Assembly (NCBI GenBank): GCA_011056555.1
Contig: DSEQ01000010.1
Location: forward strand, 1-64,000
DNA length: 64,000 nt
Direction: 5' to 3'
DNA from: Candidatus Zixiibacteriota bacterium
Lineage (GTDB): Bacteria > Zixibacteria > MSB-5A5 > JAABVY01
In this document: piece after piece, positions 1-8,468 of the stretch
How positions within the stretch are numbered: position 1 is the stretch's first letter
How the letters are laid out: every line of letters starts with the position of its first letter
Made by a program: the position numbers and the translations under genes
The notes under the pieces: model-generated
What the model was told of the DNA's origin: nothing
Databases searched by the model: none
What the model saw: only the letters and a program-made list of their open reading frames with translations

Positions 1-473
1 AGCTTGCCGATGCGATCCGCGAAGCGCGTGAGAAGGTGCGCGCCTGCTCGATCTGCTTCAACATCACCGAATCCGACCCCTGCGAAATCTGCCGTTCCGA
101 CCGCCGCGACCGTTCGGCTATTTGTGTGGTCGAGGAGGCCAACGATCTTCTGGCGCTGGAGAAGACCGGACAGTACAACGGGCTCTACCATGTTTTGGGC
201 GGAGCGCTCTCGCCCCTGGAGGGCATCGGCCCGGAGCAGCTTCATGCCAGGGAGTTGATCGAGAGATTAAAGAGTGATGAGGTCAAGGAGATAATTATAG
301 CCACCAATCCCAATGTCGAGGGCGAGGCCACCGCGGCATTCTTAGCAAAGCTGATTAAACCAATCGGCATAAAGGTCACACGCATTGCCCGCGGCCTTCC
401 CCAGGGTTCCGACCTCGAGTACGCCGACAACACCACACTCGGCCAGGCAATCAGTAATCGACGGGATTATTAG
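1..473 (+). CDS. recR: Recombination protein RecR (3' part)
   Basis: Partial gene: the open frame runs in from the left edge (first full codon at base 3) and ends at the TAG at 471-473. About 157 residues are visible, so some 40-45 N-terminal residues of this roughly 200-residue family are missing. The visible part starts just before the four-cysteine zinc finger (CSIC...CEIC). It continues into a Toprim domain ([32 protein letters not shown]) and ends with the family motif [20 protein letters not shown]. RecR works with RecO and RecF to load RecA on gapped DNA in the cytoplasm. The family assignment is secure; upstream context such as dnaX or a YbaB-type gene lies outside the window. Confidence 0.96.
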   Translation, partial: LADAIREAREKVRACSICFNITESDPCEICRSDRRDRSAICVVEEANDLLALEKTGQYNGLYHVLGGALSPLEGIGPEQLHARELIERLKSDEVKEIIIATNPNVEGEATAAFLAKLIKPIGIKVTRIARGLPQGSDLEYADNTTLGQAISNRRDY

Positions 474-497
474 TGAATTTAGTATATTAATGATATT

Positions 498-521
498 CCG
501 CCAGACCCTCAGATCTGGCGG
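498..521 (+). terminator. Hairpin downstream of recR
   Basis: CCGCCAGA (498-505) pairs perfectly with TCTGGCGG (514-521) around an 8-base loop, 25 bases after the recR stop codon. No T-run follows, so it may be an mRNA-stabilising or processing hairpin, or the first palindrome of the repeat mosaic that follows, rather than a canonical Rho-independent terminator. Confidence 0.4.
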
Positions 522-608
522 GTGTCACATACAAGCTGGTTTGGGCGTGTTCTCCAATAAAACCTGCCCAAGCAAGCTTGAGCAGGCCACCCAGAATAAC
601 TACTTTAT

Positions 609-706
609 GTAGGGCATGATCCCTGTGATCATGCCTATTTTCATTTCAGGTGCCGCCGACAAATTAATTTGTCGGCAATGGCAGATTCGCAGGGAATCTG
701 CCCTAC
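609..706. repeat. Palindromic intergenic element 1
   Basis: A multi-hairpin element bounded by inverted GTAGGGCA (609-616) and TGCCCTAC (699-706). Inside are three palindromes: GGCATGATC/GATCATGCC (613-621/627-635), a perfect 22-base palindrome at 655-676 (GCCGAC...GTCGGC), and GGCAGATTC/GAATCTGCC (680-688/694-702). Its structure resembles REP/BIME-type elements mobilised by RAYT transposases. The RAYT connection is inference because no transposase is in the window. Confidence 0.6.
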
Positions 707-779
707 AAATACTCATCCATTGCATTTTCAATAAACAATTATCATCAAATCTTGTTGTACAAAATAACGAAATGAGATC

Positions 780-860
780 GTAGGTCAAACCCTGAAGGCC
801 GGCTTGTCGGCCGGAGGGGCTTGACATTAATTTGTCAAATCCCTTCAGGATTTGACCTAC
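780..860. repeat. Palindromic intergenic element 2
   Basis: Terminal inverted repeats GTAGGTCAAACCCTGAAG (780-797) and CTTCAGGATTTGACCTAC (843-860) match at 17 of 18 positions. Within lie a GC-rich hairpin (about 798-815, CCGGC/GCCGG) and TTGACA/TGTCAA (821-826/833-838). The end sequence GTAGG/CCTAC is shared with element 1, so both seem to belong to one dispersed family. It sits directly upstream of the sulfurtransferase gene and ends about 58 bases before its start. Confidence 0.6.
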
Positions 861-918
861 AAAAGAAATCTCTCTAAATTAATCAACACTGGAATTATTC
901 AAAGGCGAGGATCACGTA

Positions 919-2217
919 ATGAACAAAATTGAAATCACAAATAAAGAATTAATCGATTGGGTCAAAGAGCCGAATCATTATCTCCTGGATATACGTCCGA
1001 TTGCGGCCTACAACGGCTGGGCGCTTAATATCGAACCGCGGGGCGGGCATATCCGGGGCGCGAAGACATTCCCATTAAGCTGGACCAACTACGACGAATG
1101 GGAGGAGCTGCTTCCCAAGAAGGATATTCACTCCGACGATTCTATCATAGTCTATGGCTATAATGAAGCCGGAGCCCGCACTATGGTCGAGAAACTGGCT
1201 GAAATCGGCTATAAAAATGTCGACATATTCAATGGTTTCATGGACTGGTCAAAAAATCCCGAGCTTCCCATGGATCATCTGCCGCGATACGAGCAATTAG
1301 TCTATCCACAATGGCTAAAGACCCTTATAGATGGCGGTACTCCGCCGACTTATAAAGGCAACGGCTACGTCGTCTGCCACGCCACATATTTCTATCGCGA
1401 GGATTATGATTCGGGACATATCCCCGGAGCGGTTCATCTTGATTCAGTCACGCTCGAATCACCCGAGGACTGGAACCGCCGTTCACCGGAGGAGATAAGA
1501 AAGACACTTCTCGATCTTGGCATAACCAAAGATACGACTGTGATACTCTATGGACGTTTTAACCATCCCAATAATGAAGATCCTTATCCCGGGCGTCAGG
1601 CGGGTCAGATAGCGGCCATGCGCTGCGCGCATATATTGATGTATGCTGGTGTCGAGGATGTGCGCATCCTGAACGGCGGTCTGGCAAGCTGGCGGGAAGC
1701 AGGATATGAGTTCACGAAAGAGAATCACGAGCCGGAGCCGATAGATGACTTTGGCACAGAAGTCCCGGCTCGTCCCGAACTTTTTGTTGACACACCGGAG
1801 GCCAGGAAAATGCTGGCATCAGACAGGGCCGAGCTGGTCAGCATTAGAAGCTGGGAGGAGTTTATCGGCAGAGTCAGCGGCTATAACTATATCGACAAGC
1901 CGGGACGAATCCCCGGTGCAATTTTCGGCAACTGCGGAAGCGATGCCTACCATATGGAAAATTACCGCAATATAGATCATACCATGCGCGAATTTCACGA
2001 GGTCAGGGATATCTGGGCCAGGGACGGCATCACTCCCGATAAACATATAGCATTTTATTGCGGTACCGGATGGCGGGCAAGCGAAGCTTTCTTCAATGCC
2101 TACTTCATGGGCTGGCCGAAGATTTCAGTCTATGACGGCGGCTGGATGGAATGGAGCAGCGACCCGAGCAATCCGATAGCCACCGGCGTCCCGGAAGAGC
2201 CTGTTCACGTCGAATAA
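919..2217 (+). CDS. Triple-rhodanese sulfurtransferase, YnjE-like
   Basis: 432 residues with three rhodanese modules in a row (about 5-125, 130-275 and 285-430), the length and architecture of E. coli YnjE. Only the third module keeps a catalytic cysteine, in FYCGTGWRAS (Cys381). The equivalent loops of modules one and two read VYGYNEAGA and LYGRFNHPN and lack it. Family members transfer sulfane sulfur from thiosulfate or persulfide donors to thiophilic acceptors. The ATG at 919 is preceded by a GGCGAGGA ribosome-binding site about 8 bases upstream. I see no signal peptide, so it is probably cytoplasmic, unlike exported YnjE. It appears monocistronic and converges on the small gene at 2465-2947. 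Confidence 0.88.
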   Translation: MNKIEITNKELIDWVKEPNHYLLDIRPIAAYNGWALNIEPRGGHIRGAKTFPLSWTNYDEWEELLPKKDIHSDDSIIVYGYNEAGARTMVEKLAEIGYKNVDIFNGFMDWSKNPELPMDHLPRYEQLVYPQWLKTLIDGGTPPTYKGNGYVVCHATYFYREDYDSGHIPGAVHLDSVTLESPEDWNRRSPEEIRKTLLDLGITKDTTVILYGRFNHPNNEDPYPGRQAGQIAAMRCAHILMYAGVEDVRILNGGLASWREAGYEFTKENHEPEPIDDFGTEVPARPELFVDTPEARKMLASDRAELVSIRSWEEFIGRVSGYNYIDKPGRIPGAIFGNCGSDAYHMENYRNIDHTMREFHEVRDIWARDGITPDKHIAFYCGTGWRASEAFFNAYFMGWPKISVYDGGWMEWSSDPSNPIATGVPEEPVHVE

Positions 2218-2289
2218 AATTTACATGCGACCAAATTTTCAAGGCTCGATAACAAAGAACCTGAGTAGAGAGAACCCGGGCTGCGTCCT

Positions 2290-2412
2290 TCTGAGGGGGG
2301 CCCCGACCTTGGTCGAGGACGATCGAGAGAATCTGTAAACATGACCAGGGATAACCTCTGAGATCATCACGTCGCTCCGCTCCTCATGATGACGAGATTC
2401 GATGATTCTCAG
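2290..2412. repeat. Degenerate dispersed intergenic repeats
   Basis: Two related segments in opposite orientation: GTCCTTCTGAGG near 2285-2297 on the plus strand, running on to GAGAATCT, and a minus-strand copy at about 2355-2410 that reads GTCATCATGAGGAGCGGAGC. They resemble the ...TCATTCTGAGGAGCGAAGC... repeats scattered through many environmental bacterial genomes. Copy number in this genome cannot be judged from one window. Confidence 0.35.
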
Positions 2413-2464
2413 CTTCTAAAATGTCCCTCTGACCAGAGGAACATGCGTATTGCATGTTATTCTA

Positions 2465-2947
2465 TTACCCCAGCACTATCTCCTCTTCACAGGTGTCATC
2501 CGCAGACGTGCGAAACTTCCTTAATCGATAACTTAAATTCGGATTGAGTTCCCTGACCAGCGCTTCCATATACCCAACAGGCGCATAGCGGCATTGAGCC
2601 TCGATCGAGCCCGGATCCATCCCGGCCCGGTAAGCCCCATCATAGACGGGACAGTTTCTGCATTCATACACGATTCTATCCGGCCCCTCCTCGATAAGCT
2701 TGGTGATTATTCCAAAATCCTCCTCGATAGATCCCCTGGCAGCGGCGGCAGCCGCCTCGGGAGTAAATTGCTCCAGGTCGGCATTTTCCTTGATGATCTT
2801 TCCACGCATCGAACCCATCATCCTGCAAACATCGGCACTGATTTCCTCTGCCTTATCTATACCGATTTCCTTTCCAACATTGTTGATGTAAGCGTAATGC
2901 AGGGTGAAGGCATTGGCAGCTCCCTTGAGAATATCCTCGTACGACAT
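2465..2947 (-). CDS. Small cysteine-containing protein, possible ATC hydrolase-like family
   Basis: 160 residues, no signal peptide. The N-terminal half is helical. The C-terminal half contains YECRNCPVYDG, a later Cys in EAQCRYAPVGYMEAL, and ends in SADDTCEEEIVL. This spaced-cysteine layout recalls proteins annotated as L-2-amino-thiazoline-4-carboxylic acid hydrolase (ATC hydrolase) or related domains with a conserved CP and a terminal Cys. The resemblance is from memory and not verified, so the enzymatic role is tentative. The start is supported by a strong GAAGGAGGG site a few bases before the ATG. It stands alone and convergent to the sulfurtransferase gene, which hints at cysteine or sulfur chemistry. 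Confidence 0.6.
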   Translation of the reverse strand: MSYEDILKGAANAFTLHYAYINNVGKEIGIDKAEEISADVCRMMGSMRGKIIKENADLEQFTPEAAAAAARGSIEEDFGIITKLIEEGPDRIVYECRNCPVYDGAYRAGMDPGSIEAQCRYAPVGYMEALVRELNPNLSYRLRKFRTSADDTCEEEIVLG

Positions 2948-3145
2948 CGGGATCCCTCCTTCTATTCAGTTTGTATTTATAGTATTTATTTTACAATCAG
3001 GCACAACTGATTCAAAATTCAAGCGCGGAGTATATCCAGAATGTCTGTGCAATGATGTCCCGCAAGTATGCGGATGATTGGCTGTCGTTCTACCAGATCA
3101 GTATATGTAATCAGGGCCGAATGTCAAATGTTTTTGCTATTGTGC

Positions 3146-4288
3146 TTATGATACTCTCTTTCTGAATCTCAAGACCGAAACGGTCATCACCGACAGCCCG
3201 ATGATGAACATGGCCAGAAGCTGCTCTTTCAGCTCGGCAATACCGCTGCCCTTCAGAAAGATCGCCCGTACGATTTCAACGAAGTAGCGCACCGGATTGA
3301 TATATGTAACATATTGAATTTCAATCGGCATATTGGATATCGGAAAAGCAAAACCCGAGAGTATTGTGAAGGGCATGATAAAAAGAAAGGTGGTCATCAT
3401 AGCCTGCTGCTGCGTGGAGGAGAAAGTGGAAATCAGCAGCCCGGTGCCGAGTGTGGTCAGCATGAAGGTAAAGGACGACAATAACAGAAACCATATCGAT
3501 CCCACAAATGGTACCTCGAACCAGAAGATCGCGACAGCCGTCACAACCAGAATATCGATCACGCCGATCATCACAAAGGGCATGGTCTTGCCGATCATTA
3601 GTTCCGCCGGCTTTATCGGGGTAACAGAAATCTGTTCTATCGTTCCCAGCTCTTTTTCCTTCACCACAGCCATGGAGGTCAGCACCATGGTGATCACCAG
3701 CATGATCATCACCAGCACCGCCGGGACATTATAAGTCCGGGAGGAAAGATTGGGATTGTACCATGCCCGGGTCTCGATGTTGATGGTCGGCTGGCGGGCA
3801 TTGAATGTCACCGTGGAGTCGGATGCAGTTGCAGATTGGCTTTTAAAGCGTATGAGATCGATTGAATATTCCCGCACAATCTGGGCCAGGTAACCTGCGA
3901 CAATTCCTGCAGTATTGGAATTGGAACCGTCGACAATGACCTGCACATCAGCAACCCTTCCCGTCTTGATCCTCTCCTGATAATCTGTCGGGATGACTAT
4001 TCCGCACCAGACCTCACCGTGGTCAACCAGAGCATTGAGACTGGCGCTGTGAGCAGGATTGTGAAGCACTTGAAAATAACCCGAAGCCTGAATCGTGGAT
4101 ACAAGCTCGCGCGAAAGCGGGCTGTGATCATAATCCACAACCGCAGTGGGTATTCGATTTATATCGTATGTCGCCGCATAGCCGAATACGATCAGCTGAA
4201 AGATAGGCGCCGCGAATAAAATTCCCAGCATGCGCTTGTCCCTGAAAGTCTGCAGGATTTCCTTTTTGGCTATATCGCGGACGCGCAT
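3146..4288 (-). CDS. ABC-2 type exporter permease (YbhR/YbhS-like), second copy
   Basis: 380 residues, last gene of the five-gene efflux operon. It has one N-terminal membrane helix (about 20-40), a long extracytoplasmic domain (about 45-175), and five helices in the C-terminal half with the typical VVKEKELGTIEQISVTP loop and a QYVTYINPVRYFVEIVR segment. This is the ABC-2 permease fold of E. coli YbhS/YbhR and YhhJ. It starts one base after the stop of the preceding permease, so the two are probably translationally coupled and form a heterodimer. Substrates of such pumps are usually hydrophobic drugs or cations; the real substrate here is unknown. Confidence 0.93.
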   Translation of the reverse strand: MRVRDIAKKEILQTFRDKRMLGILFAAPIFQLIVFGYAATYDINRIPTAVVDYDHSPLSRELVSTIQASGYFQVLHNPAHSASLNALVDHGEVWCGIVIPTDYQERIKTGRVADVQVIVDGSNSNTAGIVAGYLAQIVREYSIDLIRFKSQSATASDSTVTFNARQPTINIETRAWYNPNLSSRTYNVPAVLVMIMLVITMVLTSMAVVKEKELGTIEQISVTPIKPAELMIGKTMPFVMIGVIDILVVTAVAIFWFEVPFVGSIWFLLLSSFTFMLTTLGTGLLISTFSSTQQQAMMTTFLFIMPFTILSGFAFPISNMPIEIQYVTYINPVRYFVEIVRAIFLKGSGIAELKEQLLAMFIIGLSVMTVSVLRFRKRVS

Positions 4289-4289
4289 G

Positions 4290-5414
4290 TCAGTTACCCA
4301 GCCTTTTCTTGAATTTCATCGCAGATGCGAACACCATGAATACGGCAAAGCCCAAAAGCACCAGCCCTTCGATATAAAGACTTCTGAATCCCGCTCCTTT
4401 AAGAAACAGGTCCCGCGCGATTGTAACATAGTAGCGCGCCGGAATTATAAGGGTTATGTACTGCAGCCATTTGGGCATCGAGGATATCGGAAATAAAAAT
4501 CCGGAAAAAAGAAATGTTGGAAGGAAGGATGCCAGCATGGCGGCCTGGTAGGCCACCTGCTGGGATTTCGTGGCAACCGAGATCAGGAAACCGACCCCCA
4601 AAACAGCAAACAGGAATAGCGACGAGAATCCGAGCAATGTTAAAAGATTTCCCCGGAATGGTATGTCATAAATTATCGTCCCCACGGCTGTGGCTATTAT
4701 GACATCGATAATCGCTATCACAAAGTAGGGGATGAGCTTGCCGATGGCCAGCTCCAGCGATGTAACCGGGGTGGTGATTATCTGCTCCATCGTCCCGCGC
4801 TCCCACTCACGTGCGATCGTAAGCGAGGTCAGGAGGGCGGACACCACGGTCATGATAAGCGCGATCAATCCCGGAATGATATAATTCTGCGAACGCAGAT
4901 TGGGATTGTACCAGAAGCGAATTTCCAGATTGACGGGCGGGTCTATCGATCTGCCTGATACCTCCGCCAGCATTTTCTGGTTGCGTGCACCGACAATGCT
5001 CTCGGTATAGCCGATAGCAATATTGGCTGTGTTGGCATCCGCCCCGTCGACAATGACCTGCAGATCGGCAGTTCTGCCCTGCTTCAGCTTTTCCGAAAAA
5101 TCCGGAGGGATCACCAGCACTATTCTGGCTTCACCGAGCTGAATCAGGCTGTCTATCTGTCCTGCTTTCCTTATATCGAATCTGTGATTGAAATAATTGC
5201 TGGAAACAAAATCCAAAGTGAGATTCCTGCTCATATTTGACTTGTCATAGTCAAGCACTCCAAAGGGAATATTTTTAATATCGAGAGTTATCGCATACCC
5301 GAACAGAAAGAGCAGAATCATGGGCAATATGAATGCCAGAGCAAGGGCGCGAGGATCGCGAATTATCTGAATGACCTCCTTCTGCGCGAGCGCCATAATT
5401 CTGACCGGATTCAT
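4290..5414 (-). CDS. ABC-2 type exporter permease (YbhS/YbhR-like), first copy
   Basis: 374 residues, same architecture as its downstream neighbour: N-terminal helix (LALAFILPMILLFLFGYAI), large extracytoplasmic region with DLQVIVDGADANTA, then five helices including TIAREWERGTMEQIITTPVTSLELAIGK. Its ATG overlaps the stop of the preceding ATPase gene by four bases (ATGA), strong evidence for an operon. Inferred to pair with the second permease in the inner membrane and be driven by the two ATPases upstream. Confidence 0.93.
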   Translation of the reverse strand: MNPVRIMALAQKEVIQIIRDPRALALAFILPMILLFLFGYAITLDIKNIPFGVLDYDKSNMSRNLTLDFVSSNYFNHRFDIRKAGQIDSLIQLGEARIVLVIPPDFSEKLKQGRTADLQVIVDGADANTANIAIGYTESIVGARNQKMLAEVSGRSIDPPVNLEIRFWYNPNLRSQNYIIPGLIALIMTVVSALLTSLTIAREWERGTMEQIITTPVTSLELAIGKLIPYFVIAIIDVIIATAVGTIIYDIPFRGNLLTLLGFSSLFLFAVLGVGFLISVATKSQQVAYQAAMLASFLPTFLFSGFLFPISSMPKWLQYITLIIPARYYVTIARDLFLKGAGFRSLYIEGLVLLGFAVFMVFASAMKFKKRLGN

Positions 5415-6343
5415 GCTTTACTGTCCTCCGAGGTTAAACTGATGAATACATCCTCCAGCGATGGCGGAGTTCTCTTCAAACCGGAATAGTTTATCCCGAT
5501 CCCTTCAAGAAAATCCCTCGTTCCGGCTTCATCATAATCTTCCGGCATGGTGAGGTGAACGCTCCTGCCGAAAACCGTGACTTCAAGAACCTCGTCGGCC
5601 TGCTCGAGCTTTTTCAGCGCTTTTATCAGGTCGTCAGTGTCGAACTGGAATATCCTTCCTCCTGTGAATTCCGATTTGAGGTCCTCCGGGGTATTGATCG
5701 CCTTGAGTCTTCCGCTGAAGATCATGCCGACACGGTCCGCGTGCTCGGCCTCGTCCATGTAATGAGTCGTCAGGAATATGGTGGTGCCCTTCTTCGAGGC
5801 GCTGTAAATAATATCCCAGAAATCTCGCCGTGCCATCGGATCAACTCCCGCAGTCGGCTCATCCAGAAACAGGATCGAGGGGTCATGCAGAAGTGCGCAT
5901 TCAAGTGCGAGGCGCTGTTTCAATCCCAGGGGAAGATTTGCCGTAGCGGATTTCTTATGTCTTCCGATGGCTGTACTTGCAAAAAGATTTTCTATTCGGT
6001 CTGTGAGAGTCTTTTCCCTGACATCGTAAACTCCCCCAAAAAACAAAAGATTCTCCTCGGGGGTAAGATCGTTATAAAGCGAGAATTTCTGCGACATATA
6101 GCCGATATTCTGCTTGATCTTCTCGGATTCCCGCATAATATCGAATCCGCCTACCGTGCCGTTGCCGGAACTGGGGAGCAAAAGTCCGGTGAGCATTTTG
6201 ATGGTGGTCGATTTCCCGGCGCCGTTGGGCCCAAGAAAAGCGAATATCTCGCCTTTTCTTACCTCCAGGTTGATATGATCGACGGCGGTAAAGTCACCGA
6301 ACTTGCGCGTCAAGTCATCTATGTCAACCGCATAATCACTCAT
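5411..6343 (-). CDS. ABC exporter ATPase subunit (YbhF C-terminal half-like)
   Basis: 310 residues. Walker A GPNGAGKSTT (about 39-48), Q-loop MSQKFSLYNDL, Walker B ILFLDEPTAGVDP and the H-loop TTHYMDEAEH are all intact. The ABC signature reads LPLGLKQR instead of LSGGQ, a degeneration that suggests asymmetric ATP sites with its partner. The last 70 residues form a regulatory domain ending in PSLEDVFISLT. In E. coli YbhF two ATPase modules are fused; here this module is separate and starts 8 bases inside the end of the previous gene. Confidence 0.94.
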   Translation of the reverse strand: MSDYAVDIDDLTRKFGDFTAVDHINLEVRKGEIFAFLGPNGAGKSTTIKMLTGLLLPSSGNGTVGGFDIMRESEKIKQNIGYMSQKFSLYNDLTPEENLLFFGGVYDVREKTLTDRIENLFASTAIGRHKKSATANLPLGLKQRLALECALLHDPSILFLDEPTAGVDPMARRDFWDIIYSASKKGTTIFLTTHYMDEAEHADRVGMIFSGRLKAINTPEDLKSEFTGGRIFQFDTDDLIKALKKLEQADEVLEVTVFGRSVHLTMPEDYDEAGTRDFLEGIGINYSGLKRTPPSLEDVFISLTSEDSKA

Positions 6344-7259
6344 CTGTCACCAGGCTGATGAAAAGATCCTCCAGCTCAGGTTCTATTCTCTGTATCTCTC
6401 CACTGAGCAGACTTTTATTCTCGAGCAGATTCTTGATCCTCTCCACCTGCTCCTCGGATTCCGGCACGAAGTGAATCTTATTTCCAAATAGTATAGAGGA
6501 CTTAACCATACGCGAATCATCGAGGATGCTCTTCGCCTCGCGGCTGTCACGGCACGGGGCCTGATATAACGACTCGGTCCAGAGAGCTTTTATCTCGGAG
6601 GGCGTCCCGGATGCCAGTTCATGGCCGTCCATCATCAAAAGTACTTTGTCACCCCTTTCGGCTTCATCCATGAACGGCGTAGCCACCACAATCGTCATAC
6701 CCTGTTCTTTAAATTCATTCAGGATATTCCAGAAGATCCGGCGGGAGTATGGATCGACCCCGTTGGTGGGCTCATCCAGCAGCAGAAGCGAGGGCTCATG
6801 CAGGAGCACACAGCTTAATCCCAGTTTTTGTTTCATGCCGCCGGAGAGCGCACCGGCCAGCCTTTTCTTGAATTGCTCCAATCCGGAGAATTTGTACATG
6901 CGCGCGAAAACGTCATCCCTATTTTTGCGGGGGAGATTGTAAAGGCGATAGAAGAATTTGAGGTTCTCCTGAACGGTAAGATCTTCATACAGCCCGAAAC
7001 GTTGGGGCATATATCCCAGATCCAGTTTGGACTTCTCCTCGTCCCCGGGATACCTGTTCTCGAAGACCCTGACTTCGCCCGACTCGAATGGCAGTATTCC
7101 CGCCAGTATTCTCAGCAGTGTTGATTTGCCCGCCCCATCCGGCCCCACAATGATATACATCTCGCCGCGTGCTACCGCAAAAGAAAGCTCGTCAAGTGCT
7201 CTTATGTCCCTGTAACTTTTGGAGAGCTTCTTGGCAGCCACAGCATCGGAATCGGACAT
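6336..7259 (-). CDS. ABC exporter ATPase subunit (YbhF N-terminal half-like)
   Basis: About 307 residues from the ATG at 7259. That start has an AGAGGA site 7 bases upstream; an in-frame ATG at 7265 almost touches this site and is less likely. Walker A is GPDGAGKST, with Asp where Asn is usual. Signature ALSGGMKQK is canonical, followed by LLLLDEPTNGVDP and a switch region VATPFMDEAE in which Pro replaces the usual His-containing TH pair. Because the partner has a degenerate signature and this one a changed switch, the pair probably hydrolyses ATP asymmetrically. It is the second gene of the efflux operon. Confidence 0.93.
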   Translation of the reverse strand: MSDSDAVAAKKLSKSYRDIRALDELSFAVARGEMYIIVGPDGAGKSTLLRILAGILPFESGEVRVFENRYPGDEEKSKLDLGYMPQRFGLYEDLTVQENLKFFYRLYNLPRKNRDDVFARMYKFSGLEQFKKRLAGALSGGMKQKLGLSCVLLHEPSLLLLDEPTNGVDPYSRRIFWNILNEFKEQGMTIVVATPFMDEAERGDKVLLMMDGHELASGTPSEIKALWTESLYQAPCRDSREAKSILDDSRMVKSSILFGNKIHFVPESEEQVERIKNLLENKSLLSGEIQRIEPELEDLFISLVTDE

Positions 7260-7300
7260 ATTCATATCCTCTGATCATCGGAATGGAATTGCATATATGA

Positions 7301-8188
7301 TCATTCAGTGAATATCTTAACGTCGGCGGGAAGTCCCGGCTTTAATATATGTTCGGGATTATTCAGGTTGATGCGCACCTCGAATACAAGTTTTACACGC
7401 TCCTCTTTGGTCTGAATATTTTTGGGTGTAAATTCCGCTTCGGGAGAGATGAATTCTACATAACCCTTGAAATTCCTGTCAGGGTACGTATCGATTGTTA
7501 CATACGCGCTGTCATTCAAATTGATTTCGCCAATCCGAGTTTCGTTAACATAAACATTGATATAGGCATCCTCCAGAAGCGAGAGCGTGTAGATCGGTAC
7601 CCCCGGCATTGCCAGCTCCCCCTCCTCCATATTTTTTGAGGTGATCCAACCCGGGACCGGCGCTGATAACTCCGAATTGGATATCTGTGTTTGCAGAACC
7701 TCTTTCTGCGCATCCAGATTTGTGATTTGAGTTTTCAGCGTCTCAATCTGCTGTCTGGTGTAATCTCGCTGGGTTTCCAATTCATCATACTGCGACTGTG
7801 TGGCTGCACCGGCATCGAGCGCTTTTTCAGTCCGCTGCAGATTCCTGTTCAGGTTTTCAAGCTGTATCTCAGCCTGTTTAATCTGGGCATTGATCATCTT
7901 AAAACGTGAATCGATCTCATCCAGCCGTGCACGCAGCTCCTTGGCATCGATTTTCGCAAGCAACTCCAGTGAATCCGCTTTCTCGCCGCGGACTTTATTT
8001 AATTCCAGAATTTTTCCGGAAAGCTGAGGTGAGATGTCGATCTCAGTTATTTCGATTGTGCCCGTGGCAGTCACAATTCCGGGAGGATCGGGAGCGAGTT
8101 CATTGTTTTGATTAATGATAATTAGAACGATAAGAATCCCGATTACCGCTACTATTATTGTCAGACCAATTACTTTTTTCATAACCAC
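7301..8188 (-). CDS. HlyD/YbhG-family periplasmic adaptor (membrane fusion protein)
   Basis: 295 residues. An N-terminal membrane helix (VIGLTIIVAVIGILIVLII) is followed by a lipoyl-like half-motif (GTIEITEIDISPQLSGKI). A coiled-coil hairpin follows (about 80-165, RIDE/ETQRDYTRQQIETLKTQITNLDAQ), then the second lipoyl half (SAPVPGWITSKNMEEGELAMPG) and a beta-barrel domain. It bridges the inner-membrane ABC pump and an outer-membrane channel. No TolC-like gene is present here, so a channel must be supplied from elsewhere. The start may be the GTG at 8188 or the ATG at 8182. First gene of the operon. Confidence 0.92.
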   Translation of the reverse strand: MVMKKVIGLTIIVAVIGILIVLIIINQNNELAPDPPGIVTATGTIEITEIDISPQLSGKILELNKVRGEKADSLELLAKIDAKELRARLDEIDSRFKMINAQIKQAEIQLENLNRNLQRTEKALDAGAATQSQYDELETQRDYTRQQIETLKTQITNLDAQKEVLQTQISNSELSAPVPGWITSKNMEEGELAMPGVPIYTLSLLEDAYINVYVNETRIGEINLNDSAYVTIDTYPDRNFKGYVEFISPEAEFTPKNIQTKEERVKLVFEVRINLNNPEHILKPGLPADVKIFTE

Positions 8189-8205
8189 CTGAATTCCAGT
8201 ATGTC

Positions 8206-8233
8206 AATATCACCATACAGACAAAATTGTCAA
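8206..8233 (-). promoter_or_regulatory. Possible sigma-70 promoter of the efflux operon
   Basis: On the minus strand TTGACA (8233-8228) is followed after 16 bases by GATATT (8211-8206), about 20 bases before the adaptor start codon. The -35 is perfect and the -10 matches at four of six positions. The short leader leaves little room for a ribosome-binding site, so the call is tentative. Confidence 0.35.
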
Positions 8234-8468
8234 TCAAAAATTGGCGCCGAAAAAAGCTTTGAAATATATAAAAGTTTATAATGGTGACATCAAGCTCGCA
8301 ATGTAAATCCATTATTTTCCGCGGAGTCCGTGAAAAAGCGCTCTTGAACGTCTGAATTCTGCGGACAGCTCCTGCAGATAATATTCACCTTAATATGGAA
8401 CATTAGGCTTTTGCGCAAATTATAATTGTATGGTATGCGGATTTTAATACAACCCGGATTTTTGAAAC

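Noticed and set aside
5555-6358. 267-codon plus-strand frame over the ABC ATPase gene
   Set aside because: Antisense to an ATPase with all Walker motifs; the translated sequence is unlike any protein family.
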